Origin: a virus
Reading direction: 5' to 3' (one strand)
IMG/VR virus record: IMGVR_UViG_3300022198_002230
Coordinates: 1-25,619 of that record
DNA: 25,619 nt
Positions 11,543-17,698 of this stretch are shown here, in pieces. Each line of letters starts with the position of its first letter. The stretch's first letter is position 1. The notes beneath the pieces are model-generated. The model made no database searches. It saw nothing but the letters and a program-made list of their open reading frames with translations, and had not been told where the DNA came from. A program made the translations under genes and the position numbers.

Positions 11543-12120
11543 AGTTGGAATGGAACATCTTCGAAGCTAACTTCGTTAGAAGGGGAGGAAGCAGGAGTCA
11601 TAGACTCCATCGCAATCGCAAGGCAGGCCGTGAGAGCCTCAATCTTTGCTTCCAAGGAAGCAATTCGAGAGTCATCAGCAGTCACTGCTTTAGCAGTGGA
11701 AGCTTCGGCCTCAGCCTTGCGAGCCTCTGCCTCTGCCCTGCGCTTTGCGGCAAGCTTGACTTTCGGTGAGTTGGCTTTAGCCAAAGACCGCTTCTCATCC
11801 ATCTCTGCAAGAGATGCTTTAGCTTCGGAGACCGAAGCTGTCTTAGCCTTCGGAGAAGGCTTGACTGGAGAGTCAGCCTTCCCATGGAAGGCTTTCTCTT
11901 GGCGGTCAGCAACTCGTTGCTGTGGAGTTGCCTTCTTCGTCGTCTTACGACGACGCTTCGTAGCCTTCTTCGAAGGCTTGTCGGCAACCTCTTCGAGGTT
12001 GTTGATGAAGTCCAAGGCCTCACTCAGCAGCTTCGCTGCTGCTGCTTTGCGGGCTGCTGTTGGACGGAAGGTGGCTTGGTTGACAGCCTTACGGCAGTCG
12101 GAGAAATTGAAGTTTGACAT
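11539..12120 (-). CDS. Histone H1-like basic Ala/Lys-rich protein
   Basis: 193 aa. Residues 15-40 are Ala-rich helix; 48-70 are strongly basic (KPSKKATKRRRKTTKKA), followed by Lys/Pro/Ala/Ser repeats and an Ala/Glu/Arg helix like histone H1 or Hc1-type proteins. The C-terminal part has a possible coiled coil (SRIASLEAKIEALTACLAI) and ends SFEDVPFQL, an acidic-hydrophobic tip recalling SSB tails. Likely a DNA-binding or nucleoid protein, acting on phage or host DNA. It is the first gene of the minus-strand unit, directly after the hairpin 12121-12175 and the structured region beyond. The shared leader motif lies inside the start of its coding sequence. Confidence 0.7.
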   Translation of the reverse strand: MSNFNFSDCRKAVNQATFRPTAARKAAAAKLLSEALDFINNLEEVADKPSKKATKRRRKTTKKATPQQRVADRQEKAFHGKADSPVKPSPKAKTASVSEAKASLAEMDEKRSLAKANSPKVKLAAKRRAEAEARKAEAEASTAKAVTADDSRIASLEAKIEALTACLAIAMESMTPASSPSNEVSFEDVPFQL

Positions 12121-12175
12121 GAGATAATGTATTAAATGAAACTCATAGAGTTTCGTTTCATTTAATACATATCTC
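12121..12175 (-). repeat. Long hairpin abutting the start codon of the histone-like gene
   Basis: Stem of about 21 bp (GTATTAAATGAAAC with its complement, plus GAGATA/TATCTC, one bulged base) with a small apical stem GAAACTC/GAGTTTC. On the minus strand its last base is next to the ATG at 12120-12118, so no free leader is left. That could restrain translation or mark a processing site. Confidence 0.8.
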
Positions 12176-12180
12176 TAGGG

Positions 12181-12487
12181 TTCGGTGTATTCACTACACT
12201 ATCGAAGATAGTAGTAGTGGAGATGAAAGCCGCTAACACATTGAGAGATAACTCGTTATCTCCGTATGTTAGCCATCACGAAGACCGACCAAAACGGCAC
12301 CGATTGTTTCCCCTGAAAGGGGAAGAGTCAAGGTCGAAGGATGGATTGGGGAGGGATTGTCCCACCGCTTAGGAGACGGCGCAAGCTTCGCAGGTCTCAT
12401 GCAGTGGTAGAGCTAACCTTACCTAACTGACTGAAAGTCAGTAGGTAAAAAGCTAAAAGTATTCCAGCAACTATCGAAGATAGTTGG
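12181..12487 (-). ncRNA. Structured RNA candidate leading the early transcript
   Basis: At least six nested stem-loops fill 300 nt without a credible ORF: CACTAC(A)CTATC/GATAG..GTAGTG (12191-12219); GCTAACA..GAGATAAC/GTTATCTC..TGTTAGC (12232-12273); CGACC..TTCCCC/GGGGAA..GGTCG (12285-12336); CCACTGC/GCGGTGG around GAGAC/GTCTC (12362-12407); AGCT..TTACCT-ACTGAC/GTCAGT..AGGTAA (12411-12454); CAACTATC/GATAGTTG (12468-12486). Several stems gain U-G pairs only when read on the minus strand (T opposite G in CCACTGC/GCGGTGG; TT opposite GG below TTACCT), where the plus strand has C-A mismatches. So the minus strand is the likelier RNA: a long 5' leader or a separate ncRNA ahead of the early genes. 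I could not match it to a known RNA class. Confidence 0.6.
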
Positions 12488-12501
12488 GGGGTGGGGTTGG
12501 G
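12484..12501 (+). other. G-rich tract with quadruplex potential
   Basis: Runs of six, four and four G separated by T and TT on the plus strand, next to the last stem-loop of the structured region. A two-layer quadruplex is possible; a three-layer one lacks a fourth separate run. Confidence 0.4.
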
Positions 12502-12551
12502 GAATCGGTTTCGGTTCACATGCGCAGTCGTGCGGAAGTATATATAATCCC

Positions 12552-12580
12552 CACCATCTACATTTCTGGTGCATTTTTTT
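12552..12580 (+). terminator. Weak intrinsic terminator-like hairpin
   Basis: CACCA (12552-12556) pairs with TGGTG (12567-12571), then CA and seven T. The stem is only 5 bp with a 10-nt loop. If real it would stop plus-strand transcription entering from the structured region. Confidence 0.3.
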
Positions 12581-12852
12581 GGATCATTGACTTCAGTATC
12601 AAGAAAAAACCACCAAAACTGATCTAACACCTTATCAACAACACATCAGAATCTACTACTTAATCCTTTCATTTATAGCCAGTTAGAGTCTTTTGTTTAA
12701 ACTTTTGCTTTAGGGTTGACTTTTAAGATTTTCCTTTATACCTTTACGGCATCGAAGCGATTCAGAAGTAAGAATAAGCATGCAAAGTTGGTTTTTGTGT
12801 GTACACAGAAGAATCCTTTTTCTTTATGGCGCGAGAATAGTTGTATCTAGAC
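12581..12852. other. A/T-rich part of the divergent control region
   Basis: No convincing ORF on either strand. It contains TTATCAACA at 12632-12640, one mismatch from the DnaA box TTATCCACA, and the late promoter candidate at 12716-12746. A minus-strand promoter for the early unit is expected here but I see only a weak one (CAGTTTTG at about 12612-12619 on the minus strand). Confidence 0.5.
12716..12746 (+). promoter_or_regulatory. Late-region promoter, Bacteroidota type
   Basis: TTG (12716-12718), 20 nt, then TACCTTTA (12739-12746), close to the TTTG/TAnnTTTG consensus. It is followed by CGGCAT; the string CTTTACGGCAT is repeated at the promoter before 17765. It would drive the first plus-strand genes from a start near 12755, leaving a leader of about 100 nt. 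Confidence 0.6.
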
Positions 12853-13458
12853 ATGAGAACAGCATATAGAGCCCAATCGGGCATGAAAGTACAGAAGGAT
12901 CCCCCCAAGGGTTATCGTTACAACGAGGCTGGGAACTTAGTTCCTGTGGATTTCAGTGAATTTCACAGTGAGGGGGACAATTATTTGAATCTTGCTGCTT
13001 TGGACAGCATTGTTCAGTCCCCTTACCGCAATGCTATGATTGATTTTGCGGAGTTTAGGGACCAAGTAAGAAGGGTTGAGGCTGGTCCTGACTCACCAGA
13101 CCCGTATAGGCAGCGTCAGATAGTTACTGTTGATGGTGTCGACATACCTGTAGGTGTTGGGAGGGGTGCTTACCAGTTTGACTACCCTACAGCACAGACA
13201 GCATACAACAGGTTGAAGTCTATTGCAGAGAAAAGGAATATGGAGTATCCTGAGTTGAGTGACGATGAGCTGAGGGATGTGAGCTCTTTGGATCCAGAGA
13301 TACAGGACATGTTGTTTACGGCTCACTTTGCCAAAGACCCTTCTACTTCGGTTGAAAAGGTTCTTTCTAGCAAAGAGAACTGGGCTGATCAGTATCAGGT
13401 TGGACACTTTAAGGGTGAGAAGGACAGAAGAGATCACTTCAGAAGCCTTATGCAATGA
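12853..13458 (+). CDS. Lysozyme-like virion protein (putative peptidoglycan hydrolase)
   Basis: 201 aa from ATG 12853. Residues about 75-190 have a lysozyme/transglycosylase-like arrangement: a helix ending in VRRVEAGPDSPD with a possible catalytic Glu, then GVGRGAYQFD, a pattern shared with phage tail lysozymes where an aromatic Q-F/D segment follows the active-site helix, then helices TAQTAYNRLKSIAEK and LDPEIQDMLFTAHFAK. The N-terminal 50 residues look like a separate, flexible piece. It may open the cell wall during DNA entry or help lysis. First late gene, overlapping the next by 4 nt. Assignment is by motif pattern, not a secure family match. Confidence 0.5.
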   Translation: MRTAYRAQSGMKVQKDPPKGYRYNEAGNLVPVDFSEFHSEGDNYLNLAALDSIVQSPYRNAMIDFAEFRDQVRRVEAGPDSPDPYRQRQIVTVDGVDIPVGVGRGAYQFDYPTAQTAYNRLKSIAEKRNMEYPELSDDELRDVSSLDPEIQDMLFTAHFAKDPSTSVEKVLSSKENWADQYQVGHFKGEKDRRDHFRSLMQ

Positions 13459-13583
13459 TTGTAAAGAAGAAAGACGGGTATTACGTCAAGAGCGAAAAAG
13501 GGAAGGCTTTAGGGGGTCCTTATGGGAGCAGGCTGGCTGCTATGAGGCGGCTTAAGCAGGTTGAATACTTTAAAAATAAGTAA
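13455..13583 (+). CDS. Small basic protein, 42 aa
   Basis: MIVKKKDGYYVKSEKGKALG... ending RLKQVEYFKNK. The pattern of a short beta hairpin (Gly-Tyr-Tyr-Val, Ser-Glu-Lys-Gly-Lys, Gly-Gly-Pro-Tyr) followed by a helix (RLAAMRRLKQVEYF) is one I have seen in many phage small proteins without an assigned function. ATGA overlap with the preceding gene. Confidence 0.7.
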   Translation: MIVKKKDGYYVKSEKGKALGGPYGSRLAAMRRLKQVEYFKNK

Positions 13584-13592
13584 TTATATTTG
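13561..13592 (+). promoter_or_regulatory. Bacteroidota-type promoter with very short leader
   Basis: TTG (13561-13563), 21 nt, then TATATTTG (13585-13592), an exact TAnnTTTG. The ATG at 13598 is only 5 nt further, so the transcript would be leaderless or nearly so. Confidence 0.6.
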
Positions 13593-13597
13593 CTGTC

Positions 13598-14191
13598 ATG
13601 AAGACAATGAAGAAATACAACAATGGGGGTAAAAAACCCCTTTCAAAGAAAGAGTATGAATCCATTATGGACAGGCTCAAAGCGTATATACCTCAGATGG
13701 GGGCAAACGCGGAGAGCTTTCCGTCGGATACGTACAGACCATATCAAGAGATGACCCCCAGGGAAAAGTTTCTTCAGAAAGAGAGAACGTTTGACCCCCA
13801 TGGGTATTACGTTGGTCAGATAGAAGAAAGCAACTTGCCAAGACTTGTGCGTGGCGTTGATCAGGTTGTAACTGGTATGGACTATCGTGGCGAACGCGGA
13901 AACCGCAGAAGAGAAGAGATGCTGGGGAATGGAAGGAACTTGGTTGCTGAGCATCTCAAGATGCTGGAGGGTGACCACGATCCAAGAGAGTATGGATACA
14001 GCAGAAGTGGTTTGAGACAGCAGATTGAGTCTCAGTATGATACTCCTCACGAGGGTCCTCTCTCAAGAAAAAGAGACGAGATACTTAATGAGTTTGACAA
14101 GGAGACAATGAGACTGATGCTCGAAGAAAACCGCAGACGCTTGAATCGTGGTGCCGAGGGCGGCATGAAGTACAGATTGCTCAAGAAGTAA
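13598..14191 (+). CDS. Hypothetical charged protein
   Basis: 197 aa, very rich in Arg, Glu, Gly and Tyr with almost no hydrophobic core (MKTMKKYNNGGKKPLSKKEYES; RGERGNRRREEMLGNGRN; ending EGGMKYRLLKK). Could be an extended virion or scaffold-type protein. It starts next to the promoter at 13561-13592. No family recognised. Confidence 0.65.
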   Translation: MKTMKKYNNGGKKPLSKKEYESIMDRLKAYIPQMGANAESFPSDTYRPYQEMTPREKFLQKERTFDPHGYYVGQIEESNLPRLVRGVDQVVTGMDYRGERGNRRREEMLGNGRNLVAEHLKMLEGDHDPREYGYSRSGLRQQIESQYDTPHEGPLSRKRDEILNEFDKETMRLMLEENRRRLNRGAEGGMKYRLLKK

Positions 14192-14323
14192 GTGAGGAAA
14201 CACTACTTCAACCCGAAGCAGAAGCGAAAGGACTCTGGAGTAGAGAATGAAAAAAGACGCCTAAACAATGAAGCTGTCAAAAAATCTGTCGCTCGCAGAA
14301 GTGACAAAAAGCACCACGGCTAA
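14192..14323 (+). CDS. Possible small basic protein (43 aa, GTG start)
   Basis: The GTG follows directly on the stop of the 197-aa gene (TAAGTGAGG). The product is very basic (RKHYFNPKQKRKD..., KSVARRSDKKHHG). It fills the 76-nt gap and overlaps the endolysin start by 56 nt. Supported by position and composition only. Confidence 0.35.
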   Translation: MRKHYFNPKQKRKDSGVENEKRRLNNEAVKKSVARRSDKKHHG

Positions 14324-14738
14324 GCGCTTAGGCATAGATAACACCCCCGATGACTGGACTACAGAAAATCTTCGACAAATTGCGCTCAACGTATTTCAAC
14401 CTCTTAGGGATGCTTTCGGGTGCCCTATATACGTGTCGAGCGGCTATCGCTCAGCTGAGCTCAACGCTGCTATCGGTGGCTCAGAGCGCAGTCAGCATGT
14501 GGAAGGAAGAGCACTCGATCTGGACGCAGACGTTTTTGGACGCTGCACAAACTCTCAAATCTTCCAGTATATACTCAACAACCTTACGTTTGATCAGCTT
14601 ATTTGGGAGTTTGGTGACGAAGACAATCCTGATTGGGTTCACGTCAGCTTCGTTTACGATGGGATTAATCGTGGTCGGTGCCTCAAAGCTTGTCGCGATG
14701 ATCAAGGGAAAACTTACTACAAAGTAATATTTGAATAA
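14268..14738 (+). CDS. Peptidase M15 endolysin (D-Ala-D-Ala carboxypeptidase-like)
   Basis: 156 aa. Catalytic features of the M15A peptidases are clear: SSGYRS (57-62), SQHVEGRALDLD (75-86) giving zinc ligands H77 and D84, the Glu in LIWEFG (E114) and the third ligand in WVHVSF (H125). It cleaves peptide cross-links of peptidoglycan. It has no signal peptide, so release would need a holin or other membrane factor; none is obvious next to it. Length is normal for this family. Start overlaps the small basic ORF; its stop overlaps the next ATG by 1 nt (TAATGG). Confidence 0.85.
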   Translation: MKLSKNLSLAEVTKSTTAKRLGIDNTPDDWTTENLRQIALNVFQPLRDAFGCPIYVSSGYRSAELNAAIGGSERSQHVEGRALDLDADVFGRCTNSQIFQYILNNLTFDQLIWEFGDEDNPDWVHVSFVYDGINRGRCLKACRDDQGKTYYKVIFE

Positions 14739-15223
14739 TGGCTACACTCACAGTAACAATAACAGAGAACGTCACCCTCAATGGAAAAGAAAGGGGTAGC
14801 GAAAACACCCTTGAGATAACGGGTGTCAATCAAACCATGGGCAGGATAGTAAGCACACCTGCTGATGGGGGTGGGGCAGCTACTCAAACCACCATAGCTA
14901 ACTTTAGAACTGCTGTCACCACGGCAGATAGCGCTATGGATGACGACGATGTAAAGTACGTGAGGGTAACGAACCTTGACGAAACCAACCAGATCATCTT
15001 GTCTTTGCAGATAGCTGCTAACGGTGATGCCGATGCAGACTCTTCAGCCAGCATACTCTTGGGGGCGAAACAGAGTTTTATAGTGCACAAAGGTGTTGGT
15101 GTAACTGCTGTCGACGATGACTCCGCCACAGCTGTAACTGTACTTAAAGATCTTGAGAGCATCATAGCTATCAACGACAACAATGTTGACGTAGACGTAG
15201 AAGTCTTTGTTGCTAGTGCTTAA
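14738..15223 (+). CDS. Putative structural protein
   Basis: 161 aa, rich in Thr, Val, Ala and Asp, no Cys, and strand-rich (MATLTVTITENVTLNGKE; VRVTNLDETNQIILSLQIAA; SFIVHKGVGVTAV), typical of virion decoration or tail proteins. No family recognised with confidence. It directly follows the endolysin and converges on the inverted gene at 15220. Confidence 0.6.
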   Translation: MATLTVTITENVTLNGKERGSENTLEITGVNQTMGRIVSTPADGGGAATQTTIANFRTAVTTADSAMDDDDVKYVRVTNLDETNQIILSLQIAANGDADADSSASILLGAKQSFIVHKGVGVTAVDDDSATAVTVLKDLESIIAINDNNVDVDVEVFVASA

Positions 15224-15642
15224 AGCTCTAGCTCTTTGTAAAACGACTGCACAAGAAGCCTTGCTCTCTGCGTGAGAGCATATCGTACTCTGTAGTTGTA
15301 TTTGGTCTCTTCTCTAAACAAGTGGTCCGCCATAGTCTGTGACGGGGTCATCTTGTCAAAGTGCTTGTATATATAGCCCTCGTTAAGCAGTGGGTATATA
15401 ATCCTTTCCCCTAGTTTCTTTTCTGAATAGTCGTACTCTTTAGATGCGTGCTTTAGAGTAAAGAATTCCAGATCGTAAGCCCAGAGCATAAACATCATCT
15501 CTCTCTCAAAGATGTCCTTCTTGTGGCAGAAATTCATCATAGTGCGCCTGTAGTTCTTTAGGTAGTTCTTTTTTACGTACCTTTGATTGAGGCGAGAAAA
15601 CTCTCTAAAGAGTTTCTTTTTTGAAACAACGCTTTTTGGCAT
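15220..15642 (-). CDS. Winged-helix-like DNA-binding protein, inverted in the late block
   Basis: 140 aa from ATG 15642 (MPKSVVSKKKLFREFSRLNQRYV...). Residues 50-130 resemble a MarR-like winged helix: MFMLWAYDLEFFTLKHASKEYDYSEKKLGERIIYPLLNEGYIYKHF has the helix / recognition helix / wing order, followed by a long C-terminal helix. Basic N-terminus. It is the only minus-strand gene right of 12.2 kb. Its start codon is 12 nt from the divergent ATG at 15655, and its stop overlaps the stop of the structural gene by 3 nt. A regulator of the late genes is a reasonable guess. Confidence 0.65.
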   Translation of the reverse strand: MPKSVVSKKKLFREFSRLNQRYVKKNYLKNYRRTMMNFCHKKDIFEREMMFMLWAYDLEFFTLKHASKEYDYSEKKLGERIIYPLLNEGYIYKHFDKMTPSQTMADHLFREETKYNYRVRYALTQRARLLVQSFYKELEL

Positions 15643-15654
15643 TAAACTAAAGAT

Positions 15655-15963
15655 ATGGATAAGTACAAAGGTATGGAACAAGAGGGATTTTGGTTCGAAA
15701 TGCAAGAGCTTGCACATTCTTTTTCTGATGTAATAAAGAAGTATGGGATGGAAGATCAAGTCATATCAGCTATAGTGGTAGGTGTGCTTGAACCCGTTGA
15801 CGAAGAAACAAGCAACATGAGAGCTTTCTTTTACTACAACCTCGAAACTCAAGAGGAGCTAGATGTTGTGAAAGACTTTATGACAAACTCTTACTCACCG
15901 TCAGACGATGATGACTTTGACATCGATGGATTACTCGACGGACTGGGTATATCACTTAATTAA
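15655..15963 (+). CDS. Hypothetical acidic protein
   Basis: 102 aa. N-terminal helix-strand domain (FWFEMQELAHSFSDVIKKYGMEDQVISAIVVGVLEP), strand MRAFFYYNL, then a very acidic tail (SPSDDDDFDIDGLLDGLG). Divergent from the winged-helix gene, with only 12 nt between start codons, so the two promoters must lie in each other's coding sequence or transcripts are leaderless. No family recognised. Confidence 0.65.
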   Translation: MDKYKGMEQEGFWFEMQELAHSFSDVIKKYGMEDQVISAIVVGVLEPVDEETSNMRAFFYYNLETQEELDVVKDFMTNSYSPSDDDDFDIDGLLDGLGISLN

Positions 15964-15964
15964 A

Positions 15965-16201
15965 ATGCAAGGACTTATTAGGAAAATTATTGTCGGCAGA
16001 GACCCGAAAGACGCGATGGCGTACTATGTAGGGATGAAGGCAGGCACAGGCAAGGTTAGCGCTATAGTGTTAGACGAAGAACACTTATACAGATACAGTA
16101 AGAAAAGATATCTTGTATATTTGCAGTCGGATGACGGTCAGGTGCTGTGGAAGTCTGTCGACGACATGCCATGTATGATAGAATTTGATTGCAACTTCTG
16201 A
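15965..16201 (+). CDS. Hypothetical small protein
   Basis: 78 aa from ATG 15965 (MQGLIRKIIVGRDPKDAMAYYVGMKAG...). Strand-rich C-terminal half (KVSAIVLDEEHLY, RYLVYLQSDDGQVLWKSV). The A/T-rich context TTAATTAAA just before the ATG is typical here. The stop overlaps the next ATG (TGATG). No family recognised. Confidence 0.65.
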   Translation: MQGLIRKIIVGRDPKDAMAYYVGMKAGTGKVSAIVLDEEHLYRYSKKRYLVYLQSDDGQVLWKSVDDMPCMIEFDCNF

Positions 16202-16458
16202 TGAATAAAGACAACCTATATACTGGTGGCAACGAGTTTGCTAGACCTAACGGAAAGCCGTATGTAGGGAGTTATCATATCCACGAAGGTAGAGGGGCTA
16301 TGTCTGGGGCCTCTCATACCTCAAGCAGTGTAAACCTTACCCCCATCACTGCAGCAGCCTCTAAAAAGGTTTCTCAGGTGGAGGCGGAAAGACAAAAGTC
16401 CTTTATAAGGACCTCTAGACAAAACCCACGACCAGGGTCACGGTCAACTTTATATTAA
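16201..16458 (+). CDS. Small virion-associated protein candidate
   Basis: 85 aa from ATG 16201. NLYTGGNEFARPNGKPYVGSYHIHEGRGAMSGASH is a pattern I know from structural-region proteins of marine tailed phages (Gly/Tyr/His-rich head, then a low-complexity basic tail). Function unknown; the His-rich segment YHIHEG could bind metal. TGATG coupling to the preceding gene decides the start. Confidence 0.6.
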   Translation: MNKDNLYTGGNEFARPNGKPYVGSYHIHEGRGAMSGASHTSSSVNLTPITAAASKKVSQVEAERQKSFIRTSRQNPRPGSRSTLY

Positions 16459-16462
16459 TTAA

Positions 16463-17071
16463 ATGAAGACTTTACATGTGTTCGTCGTTGAGCTTGAAAA
16501 ACAGATCAACGACACGATTACCACGAAGAGTGGTTTGGAGCTGTATATCGACACACGTTTCGAAGGCAGCGAGTTTAAGCACAGGGTGACTCAGGGCCCC
16601 GTAGTTTCTCCACCGCTAAAGCATAATACTGGCGTAAAAGTTGGAGATACGCTTTATTTTCACCATCTTGTGGTCATGAATAAAGGACAGGCACTTACTG
16701 GTGACGACAACCACTTTATCGTAATGTACGACCCAAGAAGCACGATCAACAATCAAGCTATAGCGTACAAGTGCAAAGAGAGCGGGGAGATACAGCCTTT
16801 GGCTGGGTGGACGCTACTGGAGGAAGTTGAGCAGGAAGAGCTCCACCTAAAGTCAGATGTTATTGATATCGTAGAACTCAAAGACAAGCTACCGACAAAA
16901 GGTAGAGTGGCTTTTAACGCTCCCTGGATAGAAGAAAGCGGGCTTAAGGTTGGCGACATAGTCGGGTTCAAAGAGAACAGAGACTACCGAATTAACATCG
17001 AAGGCAAGGAGTACTACAGAACTAGATTAGAAGATTTGTTGTATGTCGAAGAAGAAGTTCACAACGATTGA
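16463..17071 (+). CDS. GroES-like co-chaperonin, duplicated domain
   Basis: 202 aa. Two GroES-type segments are visible. The first (45-118) has VSPPLKHNTGVKVGDTLYFHHLVVMNKGQ and a strand YKCKESGEIQPLAGWTLLE. The second (about 140-200) has RVAFNAPWIEESGLKVGDIVGFKENRDY and KEYYRTRLEDLLYVEEE. The motif GlkVGDxVxF plus a final DLLxVEE matches Cpn10 and the co-chaperonins phages use to redirect host GroEL for capsid folding. An unusual point is two copies in one chain. Located among virion genes, fitting a morphogenesis role. Confidence 0.65.
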   Translation: MKTLHVFVVELEKQINDTITTKSGLELYIDTRFEGSEFKHRVTQGPVVSPPLKHNTGVKVGDTLYFHHLVVMNKGQALTGDDNHFIVMYDPRSTINNQAIAYKCKESGEIQPLAGWTLLEEVEQEELHLKSDVIDIVELKDKLPTKGRVAFNAPWIEESGLKVGDIVGFKENRDYRINIEGKEYYRTRLEDLLYVEEEVHND

Positions 17072-17333
17072 TGCAGCTCAGCGCCTTATGGCGAGCATGG
17101 AGGCGGCAATCGACAACATGATCGACGAAGTGAGGAAACCTGTTGATCCTGAGATCAACGGAAGCGCACGTAAGGCCGAGCTTCAGTCCATCAAGCAAAC
17201 AGCTACAGACTGTAAAGAACTAATCGTTGAAAGACAACGGTTAGAACAAATGATAAAAGACCTATCTACAAATGGAGGCATCGAAGAAGCCAGAGACTAC
17301 AGCGGAGGTTTCGCTGAAAAGTTCTCTAAATGA
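17043..17333 (+). CDS. Hypothetical helical protein near terminase
   Basis: 96 aa, almost wholly helical (IDAAQRLMASMEAAIDNMIDEV; SARKAELQSIKQTATDCKELIVERQRLEQMI). Size, fold and location upstream of TerL would allow a small terminase subunit, but no DNA-binding motif is visible, so I leave it unassigned. It overlaps the GroES-like gene by 29 nt. Confidence 0.65.
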   Translation: MSKKKFTTIDAAQRLMASMEAAIDNMIDEVRKPVDPEINGSARKAELQSIKQTATDCKELIVERQRLEQMIKDLSTNGGIEEARDYSGGFAEKFSK

Positions 17334-17415
17334 TTGGAAAGAAGTTGTATATCAAATGAACAAAACAGACTTTAGGTTCTGGGAGGAATCCTGGAACGAC
17401 GAATTCGAAGATTAA
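17272..17415 (+). CDS. Small acidic protein (47 aa)
   Basis: ATG 17272 (MEASKKPETTAEVSLKSS..., then DWKEVVYQMNKTDFRFWEES, ending EFED). The part outside the overlap has a clean helix with aromatic residues and acidic end, which argues for a real gene. It overlaps the 96-aa gene by 62 nt. Function unknown. Confidence 0.5.
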   Translation: MEASKKPETTAEVSLKSSLNDWKEVVYQMNKTDFRFWEESWNDEFED

Positions 17416-17469
17416 GCGGCATCCTCCTTTCGCCAGGCGGCCCCCTACGCAAACAAGGGGTAATCAAAC

Positions 17470-17543
17470 TGGGGCGTAGTTCAGTTGGTTAGAGCGTCTG
17501 TCTTATACACAGGAAGTCGTGGGTTCAAGTCCCACCGCCCCAA
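17470..17543 (+). tRNA. tRNA-Ile (anticodon UAU)
   Basis: Canonical cloverleaf, 74 nt: acceptor TGGGGCG/CGCCCCA, TA at 8-9, D-arm GTTC/GAGC, anticodon arm TCTGT-CTTATAC-ACAGG giving anticodon UAU, T-arm GTGGG-TTCAAGT-CCCAC. It reads AUA. CCA is not encoded. Confidence 0.93.
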
Positions 17544-17560
17544 CAAATAAAATTTAAACC

Positions 17561-17698
17561 ATGGCAAAGAAACAAGGAGTAGGTGAAACCTACACGAAAA
17601 CGACCGTTCGGCGTAAGGGGGTGCACGCGAAAACCAAGCAGTCCAAAAACAAAAACTCTAAAAACTACAAGAAGGTATACAGGGCTCAAGGGCGTTGA
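17561..17698 (+). CDS. Small very basic protein (45 aa)
   Basis: MAKKQGVGETYTKTTVRRKG..., with Lys, Ser and Asn repeats to the end (AKTKQSKNKNSKNYKKVYRAQGR). Small Lys-rich proteins of this pattern are common near terminase genes of marine phages. It could be a DNA- or RNA-binding virion protein; function unknown. The A/T-rich sequence before the ATG (AATTTAAACC) is the usual local context. Placed directly after tRNA-Ile. Confidence 0.65.
   Translation: MAKKQGVGETYTKTTVRRKGVHAKTKQSKNKNSKNYKKVYRAQGR

Noticed and set aside
11630-12127. 165-aa open frame on the plus strand opposite the histone-like gene
   Set aside because: Its Ala/Ser/Arg-rich product is what the antisense of an Ala/Lys/Glu-rich gene gives; the minus frame continues the gene order and has a clear start.
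12395-12443. tRNA-Phe-like pieces (GCAGTGGTAGAGC and an arm with CTGAAAG loop)
   Set aside because: The two pieces are 12 nt too far apart and no T-arm or acceptor stem follows, so no cloverleaf can be formed.
12397-12630. 77-aa open frame on the minus strand in the control region
   Set aside because: GTG start, lies over the paired stems of the structured region, and has no neighbours in phase or coupling; the RNA explanation fits better.
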